Part shown: positions 1 through 9,155 of the stretch, one piece after another
How the letters are laid out: each line of letters begins with the position of its first letter
Numbering within the stretch: position 1 is the stretch's first letter
Source of the DNA: CAZYFH01 sp965249175
Lineage (GTDB): Bacteria; Acidobacteriota; Vicinamibacteria; Vicinamibacterales; UBA8438
Direction: 5' to 3'
DNA: 64,000 bases
Assembly: GCA_965249175.1 (NCBI GenBank)
Contig: OZ252227.1
Coordinates: forward strand, 5,580,001 to 5,644,000
Translations under genes and position numbers: made by a program
The notes under the pieces: generated by a model
The model's input: only the letters and a program-made list of their open reading frames with translations
Databases searched by the model: none
What the model was told of the DNA's origin: nothing

Positions 1-2
1 AC

Positions 3-1103
3 TGGATCTTCGCCAACCCGCACACGGCTGACGACGAGATGGCCTGGTTGACGCAGCAGGGTCCGTGGTGCCCCGCGCTGGTCGAGCACCTCGAGCAACG
101 GCACGCCACCTACGACGCGCTGATCTTCTTCACCTATCTGTATGCGCCGACGGTGCTTGGCCTCCGTGTCGATCCGCGTCGTAGCATCCTCGTGCCCACC
201 GCGCACGACGAGCCCGCAATCGGCCTCGACCTGTATCGCGATGTGTTCCGGTCACCAGCGGCCATGGCGTTCAACACCGGTGTGGAGCGCGGCTTTCTTC
301 GATCGCGCTTCGATATCCGCGCGACGACCGAGGAGGTCGTCGGATGCGGTGTCGACCTCCCCCCGCATCTTGGCTTCCCCACCAACGGCGCCGGCCACGA
401 CCAGCTCGGCCCGCCAGACGATGACGAGGTCGACGACGAGTCCGACGACGACCCGCCGCCATCGGCTGGCGCCGTGTTTCGGCGCCGCCATCGACTCTAC
501 GGTCCGTTCGCGCTGTACGGCGGCCGGATCGACCCGGGCAAAGGGTGCGAGGAGCTGGTCGAGTACTTCGGCACCTACGCGACGGCGCACGGGGATGCCA
601 CGCTCGCGCTGATGGGCATCAAACTGATGCCCATCCCCGAGGAGCCCTACATTCGTTTTGCCGGGATGCTCTCCGAGACGGAGCGCCTCGAAGCCCTCGA
701 AGCCGCCACCGTGGTCGTGGTGCCATCACCCTACGAGAGCCTGTCGCTCCTCGCGCTGGAGGCCTTCGCCGTCGGCACGCCCGTGCTGGCCAACGCGCGG
801 AGCGACGTCTTGACCGACCACTGCCAACGGAGCAACGCCGGTCTCTACTACGCCGACCGCGACGAGTTCGTGGAATGCCTGCGGCTCCTCATCGGCAACG
901 CTGAGGTACGCGACGCGATGGGCCGCAACGGTCGCGCGTACGTGCAGGCCAACTACGGATGGGACGTCATCCTCGAGAAGTACGAGCGGATGATTTCGGC
1001 TGTCGCCGGCCAACGCGTCCAGACGCCGGCGCGCGACAAGAAACCGCGTGGTCGTACCGGCAGGCCGCGCAGTCGCGGCCGGACCCCTACTCGACGCCGC
1101 TGA
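3..1103 (+). CDS. Family 4-type glycosyltransferase, 5' end outside window
   Basis: The reading frame is open to the left edge (W-I-F-A-N-P before the first internal ATG at 39), so the N-terminus is missing. The C-terminal half carries the GT-B donor-sugar signature of GT4 enzymes: a G-G-R-I-D-P-G-K-G turn, then PSPYESLSLLALEAFAVGTP, where the E-x7-E element binds the nucleotide sugar. The tail after about residue 325 (from the ATG at 39) is very basic (PRGRTGRPRSRGRTPTRRR) and looks disordered. It probably transfers a sugar in envelope polysaccharide or glycolipid synthesis; donor and acceptor cannot be told. Its 3' end overlaps the convergent regulator gene by 17 bp. An acidic insert (DDDEVDDESDDDP) near residue 130 is unusual for the family. 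Confidence 0.8.
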   Translation, partial: WIFANPHTADDEMAWLTQQGPWCPALVEHLEQRHATYDALIFFTYLYAPTVLGLRVDPRRSILVPTAHDEPAIGLDLYRDVFRSPAAMAFNTGVERGFLRSRFDIRATTEEVVGCGVDLPPHLGFPTNGAGHDQLGPPDDDEVDDESDDDPPPSAGAVFRRRHRLYGPFALYGGRIDPGKGCEELVEYFGTYATAHGDATLALMGIKLMPIPEEPYIRFAGMLSETERLEALEAATVVVVPSPYESLSLLALEAFAVGTPVLANARSDVLTDHCQRSNAGLYYADRDEFVECLRLLIGNAEVRDAMGRNGRAYVQANYGWDVILEKYERMISAVAGQRVQTPARDKKPRGRTGRPRSRGRTPTRRR

Positions 1104-2628
1104 GCCGCTTGCCGATCAGGTCCTCGATCGCGGCGGCCGCCGACGTCGACTCCGCGCTCGAGACCGATCGCACCGAGCGTGTCGCGCCGCCGGCCGGCGC
1201 GCCGGCCGCGCGCCCCTTTGGGGTTGCGCCACTGGCTGCACGCTTGCGCCGCGGCCGGATCCCGTAGCGCTTGATCATCTCGTTCAGCGTGGTGGGCTTG
1301 ATCTGCAGCAACTCCGCCGCGCGCTTCTGCACGCCGCCCGCCGCCTCCAGCGCGCGCCCAATCAACCGCGCCTCCATCTCCTCGACGATCTTCCTGAACG
1401 GGATGCCCTCAGGCGGCAGGTCGAAGTTGGGAAGGTCGAACGATCGCGAGGTGCGGATGTCGTCACGGATGAGGTCGACGCCGATCGTCGAGCCCGAGGT
1501 CAACACGACCGCGCGCTCGATCACATTCTCGAGCTCTCGCACGTTCCCGGGCCAGTGGTAGCCCTCCAGAAGCTCGAGCGCCTCCGGCACAAGATCGAGA
1601 TCGGGTTTGTCGTTTTCTTTCCCGTACTTCTCGAGGAAGCTCTGCACCAGCAACGGCACGTCCTCCTTGCGCTCACGGAGCGGTGGCAGCTCGACCGCGA
1701 TCACATTCAGGCGATAGTAGAGATCCTCCCGAAAGCTGCCCTCCTTCACCATCCGCTGGAGGTCGACGTTGGTCGCGGCGATGATCCGCACGTCGACTCT
1801 GATGGTGTCGACGCCGCCCAACCGCATAAACTCGCGCTCCTGCATCACCCGCAGCAGCTTCGCCTGCGTTTCCGGCGGCACCGTGCCGATCTCATCGAAG
1901 AAGATGCTGCCGCGGTCGGCGAGCTCGAAGAGCCCCTTCTTGGGCGCCACGGCGCCCGTGAAGGCGCCCTTGACGTGGCCAAACAGGTTGGACTCGAGTA
2001 AGTCTGAGGGGAGGCTGCCGGAATTGACCGTGATAAACGGCCGATCCGACCGAGGCGAGTTGTCATGTATGGCTTGAGCGACCAGCTCCTTGCCCGTCCC
2101 GCTTTCTCCTTGGACCAAGATCGTGCTCCGGCTGGGCGCCGCCTGAGCCACGAGATCGAAGATGGCTGCCATCCGCGGGCTCCGACCGATCAGATCACTG
2201 AAACGGTGCGTGTGGGCACGAAGGTTGTGCCGCAGCGCGCGGTTCTCGGCGATGAGCCGCCGCTGGGCCACGGCGTTGCGCACGACGAGGAGCACGTCAT
2301 CATTCTTGAAGGGTTTCTCGATGAAATCGAACGCGCCGTGCTTGAACGCATCGCGCGTGTTGCTCGATGTGCCGTAGGCCGTGATCATGATCACGGGGAG
2401 GTCGTCCTCGTGCCGCTTGAGCTCCTGGAGGGCCTCGAGGCCGTTCATCCCCGGCATCATGATGTCGAGGATGACCGCATCGAACGACCCTGTCTTCGCC
2501 GCCTCGACGCCTTCTTCGCCAGACGTCGCCAACCGTACATGACAGCCCTCTTTCGTCAGAAGCGACTCGAGGATCTCACGCATGATCTCCTCGTCGTCGA
2601 CGACCAGCAGGGAGGGGCTCTGTGGCAT
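1087..2628 (-). CDS. NtrC-family sigma-54-dependent response regulator
   Basis: The 513-residue protein has the full NtrC layout. A receiver domain (1-120) has acidic pocket D11/D12, phospho-acceptor D55 in ILDIMMPG, and K105. A sigma-54 AAA+ domain (about 145-380) has Walker A GESGTGKE at 174-181, the sigma-54-contacting loop GAFTGA at 221-226 and Walker B SIFFDEIG. A Fis-type helix-turn-helix follows (AAGGVQKRAAELLQIKPTTL), then an Ala/Arg-rich tail. It lies 25 bp behind the histidine kinase gene on the same strand, so the two form an operon and a cognate pair. It should activate sigma-54 promoters when phosphorylated. One such promoter is visible in this window, upstream of the BON-domain gene near 24.1 kb, but there is no direct evidence that it is the target. 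Confidence 0.95.
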   Translation of the reverse strand: MPQSPSLLVVDDEEIMREILESLLTKEGCHVRLATSGEEGVEAAKTGSFDAVILDIMMPGMNGLEALQELKRHEDDLPVIMITAYGTSSNTRDAFKHGAFDFIEKPFKNDDVLLVVRNAVAQRRLIAENRALRHNLRAHTHRFSDLIGRSPRMAAIFDLVAQAAPSRSTILVQGESGTGKELVAQAIHDNSPRSDRPFITVNSGSLPSDLLESNLFGHVKGAFTGAVAPKKGLFELADRGSIFFDEIGTVPPETQAKLLRVMQEREFMRLGGVDTIRVDVRIIAATNVDLQRMVKEGSFREDLYYRLNVIAVELPPLRERKEDVPLLVQSFLEKYGKENDKPDLDLVPEALELLEGYHWPGNVRELENVIERAVVLTSGSTIGVDLIRDDIRTSRSFDLPNFDLPPEGIPFRKIVEEMEARLIGRALEAAGGVQKRAAELLQIKPTTLNEMIKRYGIRPRRKRAASGATPKGRAAGAPAGGATRSVRSVSSAESTSAAAAIEDLIGKRLSGVE

Positions 2629-2653
2629 GACTCTCGTGCTCGGTGCTCGAACC

Positions 2654-5581
2654 TTAGGTGCCCGTGGTCACCGCCTCGGTCGGGCGTTCCCGTTCCGACG
2701 CCACGAGTGGGAGCGACAGTCTGAATCGCGTCCCCTGTCCGCGATGGCTCTCACATTCGATCGTGCCGTGGTGCTCCTGCACCACGCCGTACGTCACCGA
2801 CAGCCCCAACCCCGTGCCCTGACCCGCGCCCTTGGTGGTGAAAAACGGGTCGTAGATACGCGAGAGGTGCTCGGACGGAATCCCCGCCCCGGTATCCGCG
2901 ATCTCGACGACCGCGCGCCCATCGTCGACACGGCTGCTCACCGTGAGCCATCCGCCGGTGGGCATGGCATCGCGTGCGTTGAGGAACAGGTTGAGGAAGA
3001 CCTGCTGGACCTTGAACTCGACCCCCTGCACGACCGGCGAGACGGTGGACAGCTCGCGGCGCACCTTGACGTTGCCGGTCTCCAGCTGATGCTCGAGCAA
3101 CGCGAGGACGTCGTTGACGACGACGTTGACATCGACCGGTCCGGACACATCTGACCGTCCCGGACGTGCCAGGTTCAGGAGCCCGTTGACGATCTTCGCC
3201 GCGCGAAATGTCTGACGCTCGATCTTCTCCAGCAGTCGCGTCTTGGGATCGTCCGGATCCGCCCCCTCGAGCAGCATCTGAGTGAAGCTCGAGATACCGG
3301 TGAGCGGTGTGTTGACCTCGTGCGCAACGCCCGCGGCCAGGAGGCCGATCGACGCCATCTTCTCCGAGATCTGCAACTGCTCCTCGAGCTGCACGCGCGA
3401 CGTGATGTCCTCGATGATCACCATCGTCCCGCTCGTGTCGCCGTCCGGCGTCAGTAGCGGAGCCGTCGCCGCATTTACCAACAACCGACTCGGTTCCGCA
3501 TGGCGGGACACCAGCGGAACGCGGTAGAGCTCGGCACCGGTCGGCGTATCGACGCGTGCCTGCCGCAACCGCCCGACGAACCCCGAATCGAACAGGTCGC
3601 CGAGCCGCTCGCCGACCGCGTCCTCGCGCGAGACCCCAAACAGACGCTCGAGGCCGGCGTTCCACCGCACCACCCGGTCACCGAGATCGAGCACAACCAG
3701 CCCATCGCTGAGCGATTCGACGATGTTCTCGCTGAACTGCCGCATCCGATCGAGCTCGCCGGCCTTGACGTGCAGCTGACCGTAGAGCCGTCCGTTCTCG
3801 AGCGCCGTCGCGACCTGGCCCGCAACGGCCGCCAGCAAGGCCATGTCCTCGCTGCTCAGCGGCTCACCGCTCTCCTTGCGCCCAAGAGCCATCACCGCGA
3901 TCGTCTCGTCCTCTGCCACGCAGGGCACGAAGTAATAGATGCCACGGTCACGCCAATACTCGGCATCGTGGGTCGCGACCCTACGTCGGGTGGCGGGATC
4001 ATCAAGCAGGACAGTGTGACGCGCAGACAGTCGCTCGCCGACGCTCGATCCGCGCGTCAATGCCGGTGGCGCCGGCTCGAAGCCGACCCACCGAATGGGC
4101 TGGAAGTCTCCGGGCTGGGAAGATCCCCCATCTCCCGTCAGGTTACGACCGAGTAGCAACGCCATGCGGTCGACCACCAGCGTTTCGGTCACCCGATTCA
4201 CGAGGCGCTCACTCAACCGCTCGAGGTCGAGGTCGGCGTTGAGATCGCGCGCGAACCTAACCAGCGCACGCCGGTAGTCGAACCGGTCGCGATAGTAGAC
4301 GCGATCAAGCATCGTCTGAATCGCGTTCTTCACCGGACCGGCCAACAGCACGACGACCGCCGTTGCCAGCAGCGCGATGATTGAGTTGTGGGGATCGGAT
4401 TCCTCGAGAAACACTTCTTTCGCGAGCCGCTCGAGGACGAGGTAGATGGCTATCATGGCGGCCACGACCGCCGTGTATACGAGGCTGCGCTTGACGATGA
4501 CCTCGACGTCGCGGAGCCGGTAGCGGACGATGGCTGAGGCGAACGCGAGCGGGATCAACCCGAGCGGCACCGCCGTGAATCTGAACCCCACCGGCGGAGT
4601 GATCCCGAGCGCATAGGGCAGCGCGTAGCCGAGCGCGAACGGCAGACCGCCCAGCACGGCGCCCGACACGATCCACCGCAACTGGCGCCGCGCGGTAATC
4701 GACCGGACCCGCTGCAACGCCACGACCATCGTCGTCAGCCCGCCAATGGTGCACGCGGCGAGGTAGAGATGCTGCAGTTGCCAGACGCGTTCAATCGCGC
4801 CCGCGAAGAGTGGACTGGCGTCCGAGCCGAGCACGGCGACCGCCTGGGCGACACCCAGCGCGAGCGCCGGCGCATACACGAGCGGGAACAGACGCGGGCC
4901 AAGCCGATTCCGGATCCACCCTGGCGAGCGCTCGGGAAACACCAGGGCAAAGTGCATGAAGAGCGGGGCCAGCAGCAGGATCGAGACCTCGTCCGCCCAG
5001 AAGAAGACCCAGTCGAGACGATCAAGCCGGCCGCTGTATGAAAACGCGAAGACGCCGAAAAAGGCGACCGTCAACCAGAAGAAGTGGAGCGTGGCCTGAT
5101 GATCGGGCCGGCGGACACGTACGGCGGCGCCGACCAGCAATCCGAACAAGCCGATGCCAGCCAGCACGAAGTAGACCGGAAGGTTGACGCCCGGTAGAGG
5201 CTCGAGTGACAGCTCGTAGATCTGCCGATCGCGGACGCGGAGCACGGTGTAGTCGAGTCGAGTCCCCTCGACGCCCGCATGAAGAAACCCGAGGACCTCG
5301 GCCCTGGTGTCGACCGGGCTGCCGTCGATCGCGAGCAGCACATCGCCGGCTTCCAGCCCGGCCTGTGCGGCCGCCGAGTCGAGGGCAAGGTCCGCGGCGA
5401 CGAGGCCATCCACGCCCTCCAGCCAGAGGACGCCGTCCTCGACCTCGCTCCAGTTGGCCTGCACGACCGCATTGGCGATCGCGAGAAAGACGAGCACTGC
5501 GACGACACCGACCGCCAAGAGCGCCCGGCTCCAGCCACCTCGGTAACGCCGCGCGGTCAGCTCGCGCTCAGTCGATGTCAT
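2654..5581 (-). CDS. Membrane sensor histidine kinase with PDZ, GAF and PAS domains
   Basis: About 975 residues. In order: a first membrane helix (about 20-43), a PDZ-like domain (about 50-135; AAAQAGLEAGDVLLAIDG), a block of several membrane helices (about 140-350), GAF (about 430-600), PAS (about 625-740), HisKA with phospho-acceptor His near 755 (GVAHEVNTPLTG), and HATPase with NLFLNARDAM, DTGAGIP and GTGLGLS boxes. A PDZ domain between the first helix and the others is an uncommon sensor; it may bind a peptide or lipid on the outer face. The ATG at 5581 is preferred to the GTG at 5587 because AGGGG lies about 9 nt before the ATG. The 229 bp upstream hold no other gene and no promoter I would commit to. 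Partner of the adjacent NtrC regulator. Confidence 0.92.
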   Translation of the reverse strand: MTSTERELTARRYRGGWSRALLAVGVVAVLVFLAIANAVVQANWSEVEDGVLWLEGVDGLVAADLALDSAAAQAGLEAGDVLLAIDGSPVDTRAEVLGFLHAGVEGTRLDYTVLRVRDRQIYELSLEPLPGVNLPVYFVLAGIGLFGLLVGAAVRVRRPDHQATLHFFWLTVAFFGVFAFSYSGRLDRLDWVFFWADEVSILLLAPLFMHFALVFPERSPGWIRNRLGPRLFPLVYAPALALGVAQAVAVLGSDASPLFAGAIERVWQLQHLYLAACTIGGLTTMVVALQRVRSITARRQLRWIVSGAVLGGLPFALGYALPYALGITPPVGFRFTAVPLGLIPLAFASAIVRYRLRDVEVIVKRSLVYTAVVAAMIAIYLVLERLAKEVFLEESDPHNSIIALLATAVVVLLAGPVKNAIQTMLDRVYYRDRFDYRRALVRFARDLNADLDLERLSERLVNRVTETLVVDRMALLLGRNLTGDGGSSQPGDFQPIRWVGFEPAPPALTRGSSVGERLSARHTVLLDDPATRRRVATHDAEYWRDRGIYYFVPCVAEDETIAVMALGRKESGEPLSSEDMALLAAVAGQVATALENGRLYGQLHVKAGELDRMRQFSENIVESLSDGLVVLDLGDRVVRWNAGLERLFGVSREDAVGERLGDLFDSGFVGRLRQARVDTPTGAELYRVPLVSRHAEPSRLLVNAATAPLLTPDGDTSGTMVIIEDITSRVQLEEQLQISEKMASIGLLAAGVAHEVNTPLTGISSFTQMLLEGADPDDPKTRLLEKIERQTFRAAKIVNGLLNLARPGRSDVSGPVDVNVVVNDVLALLEHQLETGNVKVRRELSTVSPVVQGVEFKVQQVFLNLFLNARDAMPTGGWLTVSSRVDDGRAVVEIADTGAGIPSEHLSRIYDPFFTTKGAGQGTGLGLSVTYGVVQEHHGTIECESHRGQGTRFRLSLPLVASERERPTEAVTTGT

Positions 5582-5810
5582 GAACACACGCCCCTACGGA
5601 CAGGTTACCTCTCCGTCGGTGCAAACGACATTCCGATCCGCGTGCTCCTTGGGTGTCACAAAGCACTGAAATCCTGGTAACTTACGCCGATGCGGTGCGA
5701 TCGAGATCCATGTGCATGGACGATAACACCAAACGAATGGATCGCGGCAGTGGCCTGATTCCCGGTGGATCTCTGGATTCTCGTCATCGGCCGGCTGGCC
5801 GACCCGGCGC

Positions 5811-7826
5811 TCAGAAGTGAACAACCAGCCCGCCAACGAACTGCTGCGGAGGGTCGACGACGAGCAATTCGTCGTAGGCAGAGGTGCCGAACGCGGCATC
5901 GTGAAAGAGGCTACGAATGGCAACGAGCAGCTCCCAGGTGCTCCCGTCGATTGGGGAAAACGGCAGCGTCTGTGTCACCCGCACATCGAATCGCGCGTCC
6001 ATCCCCGATGACACCGTGTCGGTGGATGCTCGCGCGAACGCGGTATTGACGCGGCAGACGGCGAAGACGCGCGTCGAGGTCTCAGGGATCTCGGTTTCGA
6101 CCGAGGTCGTGACATCGTGAAATCGCTCAAGACCGGTCCGGAACGCCCCGACGGTGCGAGGTGAAAGCCCGGACGCCGTCCACGGCAGCCACTTGGCCCG
6201 TACGAGGCTATACCCCACCGCCCCTCGCACGCGCCCGGCCACGCCGTGGCTGAACGTGACGCCCCAACCGTCGGTCGCGACGCCGCTTGCGCTCGTCAGG
6301 TAGTAGTGCCCGCCTGGCGCGGCGAACGCATCGCGCGGGGCACGACCGACGATGCCGAACATGGTGATCAACTGGTTGCTGACATCCTGATGGAATCGAC
6401 GCACACTCAGGACAGAAGCCGCCCCAAGATCGCGCTCGACCGCGATCTCGACGTGTCGAGCCCGCTCGGCCTGCAGCGGCTCGAACCGCGACAGAGATGT
6501 AAATGTCCGTTCAGGTGGCAACCACACCCCCGAGACCGGCGGCAAGAATTCCTCGGCGCCCGGCGCAGTCATAGTCCGGGCCAGCGCCACGCGCACGCGG
6601 GTACGCCGGAACGGCGCGATCGTCACGTGTGCACGCGGGCTGAACAGCTTGCCGTTCTCCAAGTAGCCGTAGCTCGCGTACGTGCCCCCATAGCCGACGG
6701 TCACGCGTGGCGACACCGACCACGTGTCAAATGCTTGCACGCTCCCAACGTCGCGACTGAGTCGGTCTAAGTCAATGTCGTCCGCACCCACCGACAAGGC
6801 GGGAATCGCAGCGGCGGCATGAAGCTGGGCGCTATACGACAGGCTGAGCTCGACCGCGTGGTCCTCATGCGGGTCGGCCGTGTACCACCCCGAGACCGCC
6901 CACGACGATGCGGTCCCGGTGGTCATGTCGACGGCCCCGCGCACGGCCCACACGGCGTCGTCGTCGCCGTCCGGCGCGAGCGACACGTGAGCCACCTGCC
7001 CCGGCATGCCGTCAGGAGACCACCATCGCCCAGGTCCATCGAACGTTGCGCGTGCCAGCAGCTGCACCTGGCCGGAAACCGGGAACGCGTCCAAGAGGCC
7101 AGCGATGCGCCCATCGTTGGATGCCGCGACCTCGTTGTCGTCAGAGTCAGAGGCATCAGCGTTCGCCACGGCTGAGTGCCCGGTCTTGTCCTTCAGCACA
7201 CTGCGCCGCGCGCGCCGCAGGCGCCACGCTTTTGGGCCGTGATCGTGCGGCGCCAGGATCTGATCCGATGGCTGGTCCGCGACGCCGTCGGCCTCGCTCA
7301 CGCCGGCTTGGTCCTCCTGCGTCTCGAGGGGAGGAAGCTCGCTGGGGAGACCCGCAAGGGACGGCGAGGCGGAGGCCGCCGCGGCACCGCCGAATCCCGC
7401 CCCCGCGAGGCGGACTCGGCGCGCCGTCCGCGCCGGCGCAGGCTCCAGACGCAGCGACAACGAGCGCACGGCAGCCACGTCTGCCACCACGTCGACGTAA
7501 CGCCGGGACGCCACGAACCCTGACGCGTGCGTGCGAACCAGGTACCGCCCGGGCCGGAGCGACACGAACTCGAATCGCCCCTCCGCGTCGCACACCGTGA
7601 GCATGGTCCCGGACGGCCCGGTGGCGGAGACCAGCACCTCCCCGAGCGTCCCCCGGCCGCGATTGGTCACGACGCCGAGAATGTCGCCGGTGCCCGCGAC
7701 GGACGCGACGGTGTTCATCGATGTGGTCCCAGGACGCCGCTCAGTGGTCGTGCGCGCGCCAGCCACCGTGGCCGTGGCGACGGTCAGCGCCAGCGCGGTG
7801 ACCGCAACGCGTGGGACTCGAGTCAT
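5811..7826 (-). CDS. Outer-membrane beta-barrel protein with N-terminal carboxypeptidase-regulatory-like domain
   Basis: From the ATG at 7826 the protein is about 671 residues. A signal peptide (VAVTALALTVATATVAGA) is followed by a beta-sandwich of the carboxypeptidase-regulatory type (GDILGVVTNRGRGTLGEVLV; SLRPGRYLVRTHASGF), a low-complexity linker, and a C-terminal half of alternating amphipathic strands ending in Phe (FVGGLVVHF), the usual end of a beta-barrel. No TonB plug domain is evident, so it resembles the barrel half of TonB-dependent receptor-like surface proteins of acidobacteria without a clear plug. The longer frame starting at 7880 overlaps the upstream gene, so the internal start is chosen. 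It follows the 7849-8934 gene by 22 bp, and the two are probably one envelope operon. Confidence 0.72.
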   Translation of the reverse strand: MTRVPRVAVTALALTVATATVAGARTTTERRPGTTSMNTVASVAGTGDILGVVTNRGRGTLGEVLVSATGPSGTMLTVCDAEGRFEFVSLRPGRYLVRTHASGFVASRRYVDVVADVAAVRSLSLRLEPAPARTARRVRLAGAGFGGAAAASASPSLAGLPSELPPLETQEDQAGVSEADGVADQPSDQILAPHDHGPKAWRLRRARRSVLKDKTGHSAVANADASDSDDNEVAASNDGRIAGLLDAFPVSGQVQLLARATFDGPGRWWSPDGMPGQVAHVSLAPDGDDDAVWAVRGAVDMTTGTASSWAVSGWYTADPHEDHAVELSLSYSAQLHAAAAIPALSVGADDIDLDRLSRDVGSVQAFDTWSVSPRVTVGYGGTYASYGYLENGKLFSPRAHVTIAPFRRTRVRVALARTMTAPGAEEFLPPVSGVWLPPERTFTSLSRFEPLQAERARHVEIAVERDLGAASVLSVRRFHQDVSNQLITMFGIVGRAPRDAFAAPGGHYYLTSASGVATDGWGVTFSHGVAGRVRGAVGYSLVRAKWLPWTASGLSPRTVGAFRTGLERFHDVTTSVETEIPETSTRVFAVCRVNTAFARASTDTVSSGMDARFDVRVTQTLPFSPIDGSTWELLVAIRSLFHDAAFGTSAYDELLVVDPPQQFVGGLVVHF

Positions 7827-7848
7827 AGGGTATGGAGCGGTCCCCGCT

Positions 7849-8934
7849 CTACGTCTCCCGCACCGTGAACACCACCTCACGCATCAGGTCCGCTCCGGAG
7901 GTGTTGTCCATGACCTTGATCGCGAGACGGTAGTCGCCTGCCGGGAAGAGCGTCAGCGGAATGGTTTGTCCCCCGATGATCTGATAGCCCTGGGTCACAT
8001 CGAAATCGGGAGGCAAGGTCTCCGGGTTGAACTGCTGCGGGTTTGTCTTGTTGAAGAACTCCTCGCCGTCCGCCGTCTGCTGGTGAAAATCGTACTCGAT
8101 CGTCACGTCGGGCTTTGTCGCGTCCTTCAGACCAGCGTTGTAGACGAAGAAGATGATGGCGAGCTCTTCCTGCTTCCCGAAGCTCCGGTCCAGCTTCGGC
8201 ACGATGCGCAGCGTCCCAAAGCTGTACGGGTACTGATGCAGCTGGTCCGCCGTCAGCGGCTGCGCCATGGGCTCGACGACGTCGGTCACAAGAATGCTGC
8301 TCGTGTCGAGCTGCGGCGTCCAGAAATCCGGCACCTCGATCTCTTCGCGCAGCAACAACACCGTCGACGTCGACGCGTCGTCCTCTGATCCGCCGGTGCT
8401 GTCACGAATCGCGACATACACGTCGTATGTGCCGCCCGGCGCGGAGAAGAAGTGGCTGATGTAAATCGGTTCCGCCCCGTCAGCCGTCACGTCGAAGTAG
8501 TCCGCGTCTCGAAACACGCCGGCGCCGACGAGCTGCTCGCTGTAGGCGGCGAGATCGGCCGGTCGGTCGGACGAGTCGGATTCGTCCTCCTCCTCGTCGG
8601 CCGTCGACGTCGCCTCGACGTGCTCTTCGACGAAGAGAAACAGGCCAACCGTCGACGCGCTGACTTTCGACGCATCGATCGTGAGGGTGAACGGCACTTC
8701 GGTGACGCCATCGGCGCCCTTGAGGAACGAGGCATTGAGCGAGAACGGATTGTCCTGCGCGACGAGCTGACCGTCTTTCGCGGCCGCGACCACGTCGATG
8801 AGCGACTCCAGTTCCTGCTGCTGCCATTCCTCGAGCTCAACGGTGTCTTGAGCGGCCACCGACGACGTGGTCAGCAGCAACATTGCCGCGACACACGACG
8901 TCGCGACCCAGTTGCGTCGGGCGATGTCGTTCAT
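7849..8934 (-). CDS. Secreted protein of unknown function
   Basis: About 361 residues from the ATG at 8934, which has GGGAG about 10 nt upstream; the longer frame to 9012 lacks support. A signal peptide is clear (VATSCVAAMLLLTTSSVAAQ). The mature part is acidic, with a run EEEDESDSSD near residue 125, and predicted mostly beta. The phrases FLFVEEHVEA, YISHFFSAPGGTYDVYVAIRDS and LTLFPAGDYRLAIKVMDNTSG suggest Ig-like modules. I do not recognise a named family. It is first in an operon with the beta-barrel gene, so a periplasmic or surface partner role is plausible. Confidence 0.7.
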   Translation of the reverse strand: MNDIARRNWVATSCVAAMLLLTTSSVAAQDTVELEEWQQQELESLIDVVAAAKDGQLVAQDNPFSLNASFLKGADGVTEVPFTLTIDASKVSASTVGLFLFVEEHVEATSTADEEEDESDSSDRPADLAAYSEQLVGAGVFRDADYFDVTADGAEPIYISHFFSAPGGTYDVYVAIRDSTGGSEDDASTSTVLLLREEIEVPDFWTPQLDTSSILVTDVVEPMAQPLTADQLHQYPYSFGTLRIVPKLDRSFGKQEELAIIFFVYNAGLKDATKPDVTIEYDFHQQTADGEEFFNKTNPQQFNPETLPPDFDVTQGYQIIGGQTIPLTLFPAGDYRLAIKVMDNTSGADLMREVVFTVRET

Positions 8935-9077
8935 CGGAGTCGGTCTCCCTGGTCCGCGTGTTTGGTCGAAGTGAACCCGTTCATGATAGGCGACCTCTCG
9001 GTCGCAAGTCAAACCGCGCGATGCGATTTAAGTTGTTTAAACGTATGTGGTTACATGGTACTTGCGTCTCGCCCGTG

Positions 9078-9086
9078 TGGTATGAT
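9078..9086 (+). promoter_or_regulatory. Extended -10 promoter of gpmI (predicted)
   Basis: TGGTATGAT matches the extended -10 consensus (TGnTATAAT). It lies in the 221-bp divergent gap between the secreted-protein gene and gpmI, about 70 bp before the gpmI ATG. No good -35 is present at normal spacing, as allowed for extended -10 promoters. Confidence 0.5.
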
Positions 9087-9155
9087 TCCGGCTGCTCGGA
9101 CGGCCCCGCCCGGCGGCCAGGCCCCGAGACGTTCCAGAACCACGGCTCGAGTCGC

